Assembly (NCBI GenBank): GCA_029834535.1 | Contig: JAQMWT010000233.1 | Span: 1-54,957 of the forward strand | Source: Chrysophaeum taylorii | Lineage: Eukaryota; Sar; Pelagophyceae; Pelagomonadales; Pelagomonadaceae | DNA length: 54,957 nucleotides | Reading direction: 5' to 3' | In this document: piece by piece, positions 20,155 through 30,215 of the stretch | Position numbering within the stretch: the stretch's first letter is position 1 | How the letters are laid out: every line of letters starts with the position of its first letter | Position numbers and translations under genes: made by a program | The notes under the pieces: generated by a model | The model's database searches: none | Told to the model about the DNA's origin: nothing | What the model saw: only the letters and a program-made list of their open reading frames with translations

Positions 20155-22763
20155 CTAACAACCAAGTTGACCAAGAGAGCTGTATTCTTTAGCGATGGCT
20201 TGCAACCAGCCAGGACGCTCAGGATTGGTCGGAGCTAAAGCTTCACGTAAATGGGTGGAAGTGATAGTAGTTTCGTCAAGGTCTGAATACTGGGACATTT
20301 CTTCGGAAGCAGAGTAATAAACGTGTGCATGAGGATCAACAAGGGTGTTAGCTAAACAAAGGGGAAGGAAGACATAATGAACTAACAAACGAAAGCTAAC
20401 AGAAGAGACATACAAAGAGTTACAGGGGGAAACAGAAGCGACAGAGGAAACAGAATGGCCCGTATCGACATCAGAATGGCCCGTATCAACATCAGAATGG
20501 CCCGTATCAACATTGTGACAGGATAAAACATGGCCCGTAAAAAAGTTTGTTGGTTGTTGTAACGCGCGTTGGTCGACTTTGCGCGGTCGGCCCCGTTTGG
20601 CACGACGTAATGGTGCACGTTTCGTATTGGCCGGTAACAATGTAGGCAGTGACTCTGGGGTGATCAGTCCCGATAAGGCCGGCTCCGGAGCATCAAAAAC
20701 AGACGATATGGGGGCTACGGCCGAAGATAAACGAGGGTCGTAATAAAACAAGTCAGGAAAACGAGAATCCACGAGAGACGGAGGAAGGGGTTGGGTGGAC
20801 AGTGACTTACGCAGAGCGAAATTTTCGTCAAAAACAACATCAATCGAGGTGTGGATGACAGGACCTGTGGGGCGTTGAAGCAATATGCGATATCCAGGGC
20901 CTGCAGAGGGATACCCAATGAAGATACCGGTTATAGCTTTGGTAGGCCATTTGTCGCCAGTAAGAATTGCAGCAGGACAGCCCCAAACACGAAGAAAATC
21001 GACACGCGGGAGTGTTTCATGTAGCATTTCATATGGCGTCATGTATCCAGGATTAGAGGCATTTGGCATACGCTCAGAGATGAAGTCAGCCGTTTCCATG
21101 GCCCAACGCCAAAAATCAGGTGGACGGTGCGCATGTACCAAAAGAGTGCGAGTAATATCCGCGGTTGCGCGATGAGAGCGTTCCACAACACCGGAAAAAG
21201 CGTGAGCCTGTGAAGTTTTGGACTGTGCTGCCGGAGCGCGCCGAAGCGCAATATTGTTGCCCAGACAGAAGGTTTCGAATTGGCCCATAAGAGAGCGGTC
21301 ACGATCGGTGTAGATGAGGGCAACGCGATATCCGAATGGGCGAACCACGGTAGACAGAAAAAGTTCGAGTTGACGAGCGTTCGTAAGGGCATCGTGTCGT
21401 GGAGCAAAGTAACGCGTGCGGCGGCGCGTATGATCATCGACAAACGTGAGGATCGCGCGATCTTGATATATGTAGGATGGGACGCCAGCAAACATGAGAT
21501 CGGCGTGGATAATAAGGTAGGGCGCAACGGCACGTGGACGAGACAAAGGCTCGGAGGAAGGAGACGAAGTGGAAGCATGAGCTGTACGTTGGCCAACATG
21601 CGCAGCATGCATTTTACCGAGAGCACAAGCAGGACAAAAAGAAAGCGACGCGGAGCTCGGGAAAAACGGTGCGCCAACAGCAAGAGAAGACAAACGCCGA
21701 AGATAGGGAGGACTATAATGACCAAGACGAGCATGCCAAAGATCGAAAGTTAGTTGAGTGCGTTGAGACACAGCGGGAAACGCACAAGGATCATGGACAC
21801 GAGGGGAAGAAGAAAATGCCACAAAAGGTGAAACGTAGTCCGCGTGGGGCGCAGCGGTCGTATTGCCGATCCAACAGACGATCAAAAGAAGACCACAGCG
21901 ACGAAGCAGGGGAATAACGTGATGCGTTTGGCGGTGACGTAAAATACGTTGCGGATAAGCAGGATCAACGGCCTGAATGGTGTGGCAATCGTAACCAACT
22001 TGTTCAAGGGAATGATCCGAAAGAATCCGTTTGTCACCAAGGCCAGAAGAGATGAGGGTATGCGGAAACGCGACATGTATACCATGAGGGGCGGAAAGAG
22101 TGGGTGCAGGAGAAGGAAGACCACGATTGTCAAGAGGACCAATTGAAGGGAACGTTAAGTGAGCAGTGCCAGAACCGGAAACAGAGCCAGTGCCGATAGC
22201 AGAAGTGATAGAATGCTGGTGAGTGTTGTCAAGGTCAGTGAAGCCAGCGGGAGAATTAAAAAGGCTGACGTTGGCGCCGGCATCATAGACAACGAGACGA
22301 AGGTTGGTGCTGTGAAGGTAGTCGCGCTCACGAGCGGTGAGCAGAGCGGTAAGGGCGTTGGTGGAGGAAAGGACTTGGTGAATGGAGGAGGAGATGGAAA
22401 GAAGGTGGAAATTGTAGGACCGGTAGGTGGGTGCACAAAGGGATGGGTCAGGAAGGGTGACGGCGGTGGAAGGCGGGACAGAGGGTGTGGTGGAGGGTGG
22501 CAACGCAAGAAGCGGCGGAGAGGATTGAGATGGTGGCAAGGGTGGATTGGGGGTGAAAAGATGGTGTTGGTAGAAGGGTGGATGGGGCCTAGGTGGGTAT
22601 TGGGGAGTGGACCGAGGTGGGTATTGGGAATGCAACCGACGTGGGTATTGGTGTTGATGCCGTGGGCGGGCGGTAGCTTGTGAGAGCAAATAGCGCTGAC
22701 GCTTATGACAATCTTTCTGGTGATGGCCAGGAATACCACAAAAGTGACAAAGATCAGTATGGT
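20155..22763 (-). CDS. Copia gag C-terminus (zinc knuckle), protease and integrase
   Basis: Reading minus strand from the left edge of the SINE-like insertion, the frame opens with a perfect CCHC knuckle CHFCGIPGHHQKDC (about 22705-22746), then a Pro/His/Tyr-rich linker. The protease site VVYDAGAN (about 22280-22300) has Ala where DSG or DTG is usual. The integrase HHCC finger (HARLGH ... CPAC, about 21640-21745) precedes the catalytic core with D in HADLMF (about 21500), D in IYTDRD (about 21305) and E in VVERSH (about 21180), then GYPSAGPGYR and a DVVFDE segment. The frame ends at TAG 20155-20157, where a tryptophan (TGG) is expected before DVIRLP. A pair of repeated segments of 18 bp (CAGAATGGCCCGTATCAACAT type, 20452-20516) adds GHSDVDT repeats to the linker. 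Confidence 0.93.
22751..22763. repeat. Target-site duplication, left copy
   Basis: AGATCAGTATGGT, identical to 23134-23146; copia gag sequence duplicated by the SINE-like insertion. Confidence 0.95.
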
Positions 22764-23133
22764 ACCCTTACCCTGATCGCCGACTGCGGTTGCGATGGAG
22801 GACGGTGCCTCATGAATCCTGAGCCTTGCGAGGGCATCCGCCCTCCCGGCGTAGGTTGGCACCTATTCGCCTCCCGGGCGGGCCGGTTGGCAGCCGGAAC
22901 GTTCGCAGTGGGACGGGGTATGGCCGGGGGGCGAAGACGGAAGGTTATCGACGAGTTGGTTGTCAGTCATATCGCGGTCTCCTCGTCGCATGTCGACAAG
23001 CTTGATGGTCACTCTCCGCCGACCGACCTTTCGGCGCTCCTCGTCTACAGGCCCGTGATTCCGGACTGGCTCCTGTCGGTCCGGCCTGGCTCCCATGCTC
23101 GGGAGAGGTCTGAAGTTAGTTAGTTAGTTAGTT
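22764..23133 (+). mobile_element. SINE-like retroposon with TTAG tail, inserted in copia gag
   Basis: 370 bp, ending in four TTAG units on the plus strand, flanked by the exact 13-bp duplication AGATCAGTATGGT (22751-22763 and 23134-23146). Removing the insert and one duplication joins gag directly to its zinc knuckle in frame, so the borders are certain. The 5' end reads ACCCTTACCCTGATCGCC. Related copies lie at 30435-30583, 45344-45521 (reverse), 49045-49402 (reverse) and 2246-2345. I see no clear RNA polymerase III A or B box and no coding capacity, so the class (SINE or LINE-tail derivative) is open; target duplication plus simple-repeat tail indicate target-primed reverse transcription. 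Confidence 0.9.
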
Positions 23134-23957
23134 AGATCAGTATGGTGTTGGCGCTTGCGATGAAAACCACGTGAAGATGAAGGTGGGTGACGGAATGATG
23201 ATCGAAAAGAGGGGCGTGGGCTAGAACGTTGTTGAGAGCGCAAAGCATTGAAGCGACGAAAGTACTTTTCAGAAGGATGGCGACCGTAAAAGTTGGAACG
23301 TTCACGATGACGGGGACTTTCACGGAACGTAGCATGGACGTGCACAGACTTGGTCTGAAGATAATCAAAAACTTTACTGTGGAGGCGATCAACGAAACCA
23401 TCATATGTGCGCAATTTAGGATCAAGTGCAATGAGATCCTTAGACAAGAGCGAGTCGGGGATTTTCGTTTGAAGCAATTGCAATGCATTAGCGTCAGGGA
23501 AATCTTGATGATGCCGAGCAACTTGAACACCAGTGATGAGCTTGTTAAGAAAAGACTCAAGTTCATCAATGTTGTTGCACACCAAGGAATGCAGTGAAGC
23601 AATTGCAGACTGAGCGACACGATCTCCATGACCCATGTAAACATCAGTAATGCGCGTGTAAAGCCGCGTGAAGTTCATATCGCGGTTTTCACGGATATCC
23701 GCACGATCAGTATCATGCATTGGTAGTGCCATGAAGAGTGCACTGTACCAGCGTTGCTGCTTGAGACCAAATTCTTCTTCAGAGCAGCCAGAAGCGGAAA
23801 TGCTAGTCCAAGTGTCAGTAGTCAAGATAATGCGATCACCGGTGGAAATGATCATGTTTTCCAGGCGCCGGGTCCATTGGTGAAAAAGATGTCGCTCACC
23901 ACTGAAAGCATCGAGTTTTTGCGAAAGCTTGCTATCCTTAATTTCGATCGAGGACAT
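23134..23957 (-). CDS. Copia gag, N-terminal part
   Basis: Starts at ATG 23957 (MSSIEIKDSK). A frame extends upstream to 23981, but the 23957 start gives the usual copia gag opening. It contains the copia gag pattern: KLDAFSGERHLFHQW near the start, a helical region with QRWYSALFMALP, then DELESFLNKLITG and an Arg/Ser/Phe-rich basic tail before the expected zinc knuckle. The knuckle itself lies beyond the SINE-like insertion at 22705-22746; as the DNA stands, translation runs into the TTAG tail and stops at 23124-23126. The product should bind element RNA and form virus-like particles. Confidence 0.88.
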
Positions 23958-24058
23958 GATAAACGATAACGAACCGAACACGAAGCAATGAACCGAAGCC
24001 GATGAGGAGTCGCCGTGAAGTCAAGCTCAGGTCGTCGTCGACGATCACCTGCTTACCA

Positions 24059-24154
24059 TGTTACGAATGGTATGAGGCGTTAGACTAGCGATAAGAGAAA
24101 GACGTAAGGATACTGGATACGTGGTGCAGGGGTAAGTGTCATAGCTTCCTCACA
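24059..24154 (-). repeat. 5' LTR of the copia element
   Basis: 96 bp, identical to 18416-18511. In sense direction it is followed by TGGTAAGCAGG, whose first bases match a tRNA 3' CCA complement, and about 100 bp later by the gag start. Confidence 0.95.
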
Positions 24155-24159
24155 TCACC

Positions 24160-25339
24160 AATACCTACGTAATACTGCTATGTCGTAAAATAAGGTCTCT
24201 GGAGTATTATGGGGGGCTCAAGCAACGGGATTGGACACGGTGCTCACCAACGCTGCCTGCACGACACATAGTACTAGCACGCGCGCGCGCGTGCAGACTG
24301 CACTAAACCAGACCCACGCCGACCCTCCCCGAGCTCCCCCAATTCCCACTTCCCTGGAGTAGTCGGTGCTTAGCATATTATTTGTCGGGAGTCTCGAGTG
24401 GAGTGAGCTGTGGTTGGCGCTCGCATGGAAGCCCCTCGGGCAGAGCAGAGCAGGCCGTTTCAACGCGCCACGATGATCAACTTACACGACGACATCACGA
24501 CATCGTCCTGGTTCAACGCGAGTTCAGCCTTCTTGACCTTGGGCTTGAGCCAGGATTGGCTCGCTTGACGTCGGATTCAACACGCGTGGCGGGAATCCTG
24601 TTGCGACAAGGCCCGATAACGACAGCCAGCCTCCCTGGGCGGCCATTGCACGACGAGGACTTGTGCATGGTGTTGTGCTTTTGGAGTCGAGAGGACGGAT
24701 CGTATGAGGATCCACTGTACACCTAGTGGTGGTGGTTTTCGAGGACGAAGACGTAGTAAGAACCGTTGTTTACGGACTCATCGTTCATCATGCCCAAGTC
24801 GGCTCGACGAGAGCGGCGCGGCATCCTTCGTCGCTATGGCGGCGTACCTTCATCGCATCGCAGTCGGTCGCCTCGGCTACAGGTTTGCGCTTGGAGAGCT
24901 TGATGCAAAGGCGCAAACACGCCAGCAGTGCGATAGAGTCGTCGCTTCGCTGGGGCGCTCGTCTTCGTTATCGAGGAATGTGCAGTCATCACCCTTATAA
25001 CATCGTCGACATCGCTATCACGGTCGCTCCATTTAATGGAGTCCATACTGCTGTCAAATCGAAGCGCTCTGGATCCCCCATATCTTCTTCTCTGAAACGG
25101 CGTCCGTTGCGCCAAGAAGACCGTGGGTTTTTTGAAGTCGACTACTCAGAGGGGGGGCAAGGGCGTCGAGGGGTTTTGGTTGATTGCGCGAAGACGTGAG
25201 GGATGCGGGAAAAGCGAAGGTATCTCGTGCACGGGTGGGGCTCTGCAGACCCGGCTTCAGGACCGTAGCTACGAGCTGGATTCCGCCAAGCCAGCATGGA
25301 CCGGCGAATTCGTCAGAGGCGGTCCAGAGAGTTATTATG
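24160..25339. other. No recognisable gene
   Basis: Several open frames of 60-157 codons on both strands, none with a motif I can name. A CG dinucleotide run (about 24277-24291) is present. It is the right flank of the copia insertion and could hold an unrecognised host gene or a decayed element. Confidence 0.4.
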
Positions 25340-25740
25340 TTTATATTTGTGTATGACTTTCTGGAACTCCGACACTTCACTCCTGATGCCCTAGACCAAC
25401 TTCAACCTCTCTTTCTTTGCGGATTTTCTCTCCGTTCAGTACGGCTTTCCCTCGATTCATACCCCGGTCCTTCCTTCCCGTTTTCCACTTTTAAACTAGG
25501 CATTTAGCCCGTCTGGCCCTTCCTCTTCCTCGAAGCGTTCCACCATGCTTGCCGAAAGATGCAGAGTCCTCTCGTGAAGATGACGGTAGCTATGTGTCTC
25601 TCTGACAGTGTGAAAGCTAGCAGGTCACTGTGTACCTGTGATGTCAGGCACTCTATTTGTCCCTCGCACGTAGCATGTGGTGAGGCGGAATGGTCTAGTG
25701 CCACCTAAGACCGCACGCGGTCGCTACCCACCTCTCGGGA
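25340..25740 (+). repeat. LTR-like dispersed repeat, copy 2
   Basis: Diverged, colinear partner of 8240-8610: TTTTCTCTCCGTT, TACGGCTTTCCCTCG and CCTTCCTTCC near 25420-25480, and GTAGCATGTGG, GCGGAATGG and CCTAAGACCGCACGC near 25670-25720. No pol domains adjoin it, so it may be a solo LTR. It ends just before the Crypton. Confidence 0.5.
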
Positions 25741-25807
25741 AGCGGGGGGAAGAAGGATCTATCGCCGTAGTAACGGTAAGGAACTCCCAGGCTAAAGAGC
25801 CAGCAGT

Positions 25808-28370
25808 TTAGTCGTTCGTCCTCGACGCGTGCGGCACCACGCGCTGGCGCTTGGCATCCCGCGTCTTGGCTCGCGCCACCTGAGCACGCTTGCTGTTCTT
25901 TTCGAAGGATTCGGGACGGAGTTCCTTGATAATCTCCGGGAGGAGATCACAGATGGCCTTCCAGTTGGATTCTTGACCGGGTTGCAGACGCGCGTTGGCG
26001 CGATCCTTGAGCAGTTTGACACCCTGCTGCTCGCCGTGCTTTTCGAGATAGTCGAAGATAGGCTTGCGCTTCTCGTACGCCGTGTTAAACTTGCGGCTTT
26101 TGCCTCTCGGATCGCGCGCTCTGGCGCTGCGCCAGGAGAAACCCGTTTTGCCGGTACCCGGGCGCCTGATGGGACCGTAGTACTCGTCAAGGTACTTGAG
26201 AGGAGCACCGCCGCCGACGCCGCGGAAGTACTCTTCGGCCAACTCCCCTATGGTCGCTGGGCATGAGGCGAGCTTCGTCGCAAGAGCGAAGTTTGGAAGC
26301 GCGGGGGGGGGTCAACCGGCCAGGTCGATTTATCCGACACAACCAGTCTTTGTTGACCAAACAGAAGGGCGTCGTCTGAGGCGTCGTTTGAGTCGGCGGC
26401 CGAAGCCCGTGGCGGTGTCTCTGGAAACAAAGCGGGAGTGGTCGCAGGGGGGTCCGATATCGCGCCGGTGAGACGCCGCGGCGCGTCATTGCCACATATT
26501 TGGTCGTGGATCTCGCTGATGTGCCTAGCAGGCGTTCCGCTTAATCGCATCTGGATTGGCTGCGCAGGTGGACCGCTGGCCGAGCCTGTGACCTTGTGCT
26601 GCTCCAGCATCGTCGCGACCGAACCAAGCACCTCGCGAGCGAAGGCGGCGCACTTCTCATCTCCCCGTTCCTGCGCTGCCTCCGCAGTGCGCTGCAGCTG
26701 GTTGGCGCCTTGGTCCGTCATGGCCTGGAGGAGCTCCTGTCGGAATGTTAAGAAGCCGTAGGCGTCGTCGTTGAAAGGTGCGTGAGAGAAGACGTGGAAG
26801 TGCTTCATTTTCCCGTAAAGGACCGCGAGGTCCTGGCAGAGTACGACGGCGAGATGCTCGACGACCTCGACAAACTGCTTCGTGGCGAGGTCGAGGTCGT
26901 CCTTATTGAAGTCGGGCGATTCGAGCCACTCGTAGTATGAGTCCAGCAATGTCGCGAAAACCTTCTTCACCAACGGCTCGGGAGGTTGGACCAACGCACG
27001 CAACAAGAAGAAGTATCCAGATCGGGTCGGGAACCCGGCGGTATGCCGGATCATATCCCACGGCAGGTCGGTGAGGTAGCTTCGGTTCAGCGCCGTGAAT
27101 CCACGATAATTCCCGGCGCGCCCAACTTCTGCTCCGAGACGCCGCTGGCAATCCCGTCTCGCAACGACCTCCCGCGATTGAGGTGGACTTTCTTCGGGGC
27201 ATTCACCAGCGGGTTGCGAATGTTCGCGTACATCCAGCTGCAGTGGTTGGACATCGTCTGCGGCGTGAGGCTTGTGCGCACGTTAAAAATGCCGTTGCGA
27301 CAGTTGCAGCCCGGGAGCACGTGGAAGGAATAAAAATCTCGATGGAGGCAACCCTCCTCGTCGCGTTCGGGGCGCCACCGGGGCACGTCCACCTTAAATA
27401 CGACGTACAATTCGAAGAACGACAGCGCCAAGTGGAATTGCAGGCACAGCTCGGGCTTCGTCGCGTGTCGCATCGACGCGCTTAACATAACCTTGCCGTC
27501 GAGGTTGGATTTTCCGTTGTTGAGCGCAAAGACAACTACCCGGCACGGTTGCGGTCCCTCTCTCGCCATCGCGCACGCCAGAAATACGTCGGCCAGCTGG
27601 AGTTTCCTCGCGTCGTCCCCTCGAAACGAAAGCGAATCGCGAAGCAGCTGCGACACGCGCATGAGCATCGCCTGCTTTTCGGCAAGCTTGTGAGGGCGAG
27701 CGGAGTCCTCGAACAGCCCGATCGTGCTCAACTGGTACTTTTGCTCGTCGTCGTAGTCGCCGTTGATGTTACGACCCGAGGCCCTATCTCCGCAGAGCTC
27801 CTCGCGCCGCATTGCCGTCTGGTGCGCGTGCTCCTCGAGAATGGCTTTGAGCTGCGAGGACGAGACGCTGTCAAGACGACGGCTGATCGGCCAAAACGCG
27901 AGGCGTACCTGGCCACCAGCGCGAGGCGCGGGGACGCCGTCCAGTTCCGCGCGGAACTCATCGTCGAGCCTCTGAGCCGCTTGCAAGTCGGTCACCGCCT
28001 TGATGGCCTGGCGCACGGATTCGATCCCGACCCCCCTCCCGGCGCCGCCCGTGCCGGGCGCGGGTAGGCCGTTCTTCAGCTTCGGCCGAACCGTTACGAA
28101 CGCGGCGAGCCAGAGCTCGACCGTCGACGGCACCGCGGCGCCGGAGTACACCTGCTTGTCGACGGGCATTGTCATGCCGCAGACGACGTCGCCCGGCCTC
28201 GCGTGACACCAAGCATACCAATGCCTCGCCCAGAGGTCGTACGCCTCCGCCGTGCCCTTTTTCTTTCGATGCGCCTCGACAACTTCGCGGCGCGCGAGAC
28301 GCGACGCGCGGAGAGCGTCGTCCGTCGGCGCCGTCGCGGCGTCCGCCGGCCGCTCGCCGCGTTCGTCCAT
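25808..28370 (-). pseudogene. Crypton-type tyrosine recombinase (Ndc10/GCR1_C family), frameshifted
   Basis: One gene on the minus strand, from ATG 28370 (frame open to 28457), read in three frames. Part 1 (to about 27105) carries the recombinase catalytic region: Arg in SLSFRGDDARK, the NNGKSN lysine, RHAT, and H-x2-R in VHLNRGRS. A one-base shift near 27110 leads into part 2 with YRGFTALNRSYLTDLPWDMI, the Ndc10-like SYLTxLP block with a candidate nucleophilic Tyr, then a helical stretch. A second shift coincides with a G run of about nine (near 26305). Part 3, ending at 25808, matches the GCR1_C DNA-binding domain: TIGELAEEYFRGVGGGAPL, YLDEYYG, WR and KRKPIFDYLEKH. Fungal Cryptons pair exactly these two domains. 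Two simple indels separate it from an intact ORF of roughly 850 residues, so it is recent or mis-sequenced. Confidence 0.85.
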
Positions 28371-28530
28371 CGCTCGAGCGCGCGCGGGTTCTCGTTGACT
28401 GCGCGTTGAAGTGTCGCCGACGGCATCAAAGACCGGCCGCCCGCGCAGCGTCAGCACTGCAAGTTTCTCGTTGTCGCTGCGACTCTGGGTTTCGGACCGG
28501 TCGCCTTGGGACGCCTCAACGGCTCGAACG

Positions 28531-28588
28531 CGACGCGTCTCCCAGGAGACAATCCGTTGGTTTGGGAGACGCGCCGCGCGTCTCCTGG
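28531..28588. promoter_or_regulatory. Cluster of GGAGACGCG inverted repeats
   Basis: The motif GGAGAC(GCG) occurs four times in alternating orientation: a perfect palindrome GTCTCC-CA-GGAGAC (28537-28550), and a 9-bp stem with 3-bp loop (28565-28573 and 28577-28585). It lies between the Crypton start and the kinase start. It could be a recombinase binding site at the Crypton end or a regulatory site for the kinase; the sequence does not decide. Confidence 0.5.
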
Positions 28589-28707
28589 CTTTATTTACCT
28601 ATGTAGTACTGGTAGTTTCAAGAGCTCGCCACTGTCCAGTATGTTGTATACGTCTCGTCACCAGTTGTCAATGACCTCTCTCAAAAACCTCGACGTCGCA
28701 GCTGCCC

Positions 28708-30215
28708 ATGCGCAAGTACGCCAAGAAGTGTCGTGGGAACATGATATAGACACCGCAGGTATCGACTCGTTGCAAAAAAGGGGGAGGGAACGTTTAGCGA
28801 GGTGTAGAGGAGTTTTGGGACTCACTGACTAAGATCCTTTAGGTGCTTAAGGCGCAGAATATCAAAGACGGCAAATATCACGCAATAAAATGCATGAAAA
28901 ATCACTTTGATTCAATTGATCAGGTAGCAGCGGTTCTGTTGCAGATTCATGCCACGGACAACCGTAGGTGAACAACCTAAGAGAAATACAGGCTCTTCGC
29001 AGGCTTTCGCCTCACGCGCACATAATCACACTTGAGGAAGTCCTGTACGATCAACCCACTGGTCGGTTGGCACTCGTCTTTGAGCTGATGGATGCGAATT
29101 TATATGAGCTTATTCGTGGTCGTCGTCTTTACTTGCAGTCGTGCCAGATAAAATCTTATATGTACCAACTGCTGCATGCCCTCGATCACATGCATCGGAA
29201 AGGCATATTTCATCGCGACGTTAAGCCGGAGAACATCCTCATCGAGACTTGCTCTGATTACTCGGAAGCATTGAAACTTGCTGATTTTGGTTCGTGTCGA
29301 GGCATTTACTCAAAACAGCCTTACACAGAATATATTTCAACACGCTGGTATCGTGCTCCAGAATGTCTTTTGACTGATGGTTACTATGGACCAGAAATGG
29401 ACTTGTGGGGTGCAGGATGTGTTTTCTTTGAGCTGACATCGCTCTACCCATTGTTTCCTGGAACCAATGAACTGGATCAGATAAACAAGATACATAAAGT
29501 GATAGGAACCCCTAGCGCTGAATTGGTGCAGAGACTCGAACGTTACGGTGCTGCACATATGAACTTCGACTTTCCATCGCAGGACGGAATCGGACTGCGC
29601 CAACTAGTGAAGCACTGTTCTTCGAGTGGTCTTGATCTCATGTTTAAAATGTTGATATATGACGCGTCCATTCGCATCTCTGCACGTGAAGCATTGCTTC
29701 ATTGTTTTATTTCGGATCGAGAAGACTCGATTCGTCTTGATCTCGTCGACACGGAAGTGGAGAATTTGCTGTCATCGCATCGCATGGAGGCCGAATTAGG
29801 GCTGGATAGGCCACTCAAAGCGCACCAAGGACCTGAATCCACCAATGTCCTGCCTGACATCAAAGGGTGCTCATCATGCGCGAGTCGAATGCTAACTCGT
29901 AATGAAGGGAAAGTCCTGTCGCAGCGCGCGTTCGGTCAAGCTGTCTATCAGACTAATTCTATCACCGAATCGTCACACTCTCACCTTCTGTGCAAGGGGA
30001 CCCTGCCTCCTTTATTGGTAGGTAATGCGAGACAAGCTTACTACATCAGGCACACCTCAAAACTTGCCAAGTTCGTTCAAAAACATGCTCGTCAGTCAAA
30101 CAAGGCTCGTGCCAATACTCAAATGCATGGGTTCAGTTCACGGTCCAATCTTCGCGAAGCAATACATGAAGGCAAAATCCTTGGTCGGAAAAAATATCGT
30201 ACGAAGCGCACCTGA
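28708..30215 (+). CDS. MOK: MOK-type (RCK family) protein kinase with three very short introns
   Basis: Exons by motif continuity and GT-AG sites: 28708-28715, 28759-28801, 28843-28923 and 28968-30215, with introns of 43, 41 and 44 bp; product about 459 residues. The N-terminus reads MRKYRLVAKKGEGTFSEV across two junctions (glycine loop). Then come AIKCMK (ATP lysine), NNLREIQALRRL, the HRDVKPEN catalytic loop, DFGSC, the TEY activation loop in PYTEYISTRWYRAPE, and DLWGAGCVFFE. The ELMDANLYELIRGRR and LFPGTNELDQINKIHKVIGTP blocks are typical of MOK. The kinase domain ends near residue 290; the tail of about 170 residues is basic and not recognised. MOK/MAK/ICK kinases act in cilium length control, so a flagellated stage is likely. 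Base composition is near 47 percent GC, lower than the flanking transposons. A further 3' exon in the frame ending at 30360 cannot be excluded. Confidence 0.93.
28716..28758 (+). other. Intron 1 of the MOK kinase
   Basis: 43 bp, GTACGC...CCGCAG. Splitting codon 3 (AA|G) joins the 8-bp exon ATGCGCAA to TATCGACTCG and gives the conserved kinase start. Confidence 0.8.
28802..28842 (+). other. Intron 2 of the MOK kinase
   Basis: 41 bp, GTGTAG...CTTTAG; removal joins GEGTFSE to VLKAQN in phase 0. Confidence 0.9.
28924..28967 (+). other. Intron 3 of the MOK kinase
   Basis: 44 bp, GTAGCA...CCGTAG; removal joins SIDQ to VNNLREIQ in phase 0, the conserved MOK sequence. Confidence 0.93.

Larger units (their letters stand above)
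18411..24159 (-). mobile_element. Complete copia-type LTR retrotransposon with TCACC target duplication
   Basis: Two 96-bp direct repeats (18416-18511 and 24059-24154) start TG, end CA and are identical base for base. They are flanked by the 5-bp duplication TCACC (18411-18415 and 24155-24159). Inside, on the minus strand, lie gag, protease, integrase, reverse transcriptase and RNase H in copia order. Identical LTRs point to a recent insertion. Two lesions are clear: a SINE-like insertion in gag at 22764-23133 and a TAG stop at 20155-20157. The LTRs are very short for a copia element. Downstream of the 5' LTR the sense strand begins TGGTA, a possible primer-binding start. Confidence 0.95.

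Noticed and set aside
22764..23133. SINE class firmly assigned to tRNA or 5S ancestry
   Set aside because: I could not find A and B boxes or a tRNA or 5S-like head, so only SINE-like is claimed.
24726..25199. 157-codon plus-strand ORF as a gene
   Set aside because: No recognisable motif, no codon pattern distinct from overlapping frames, and no supporting context.
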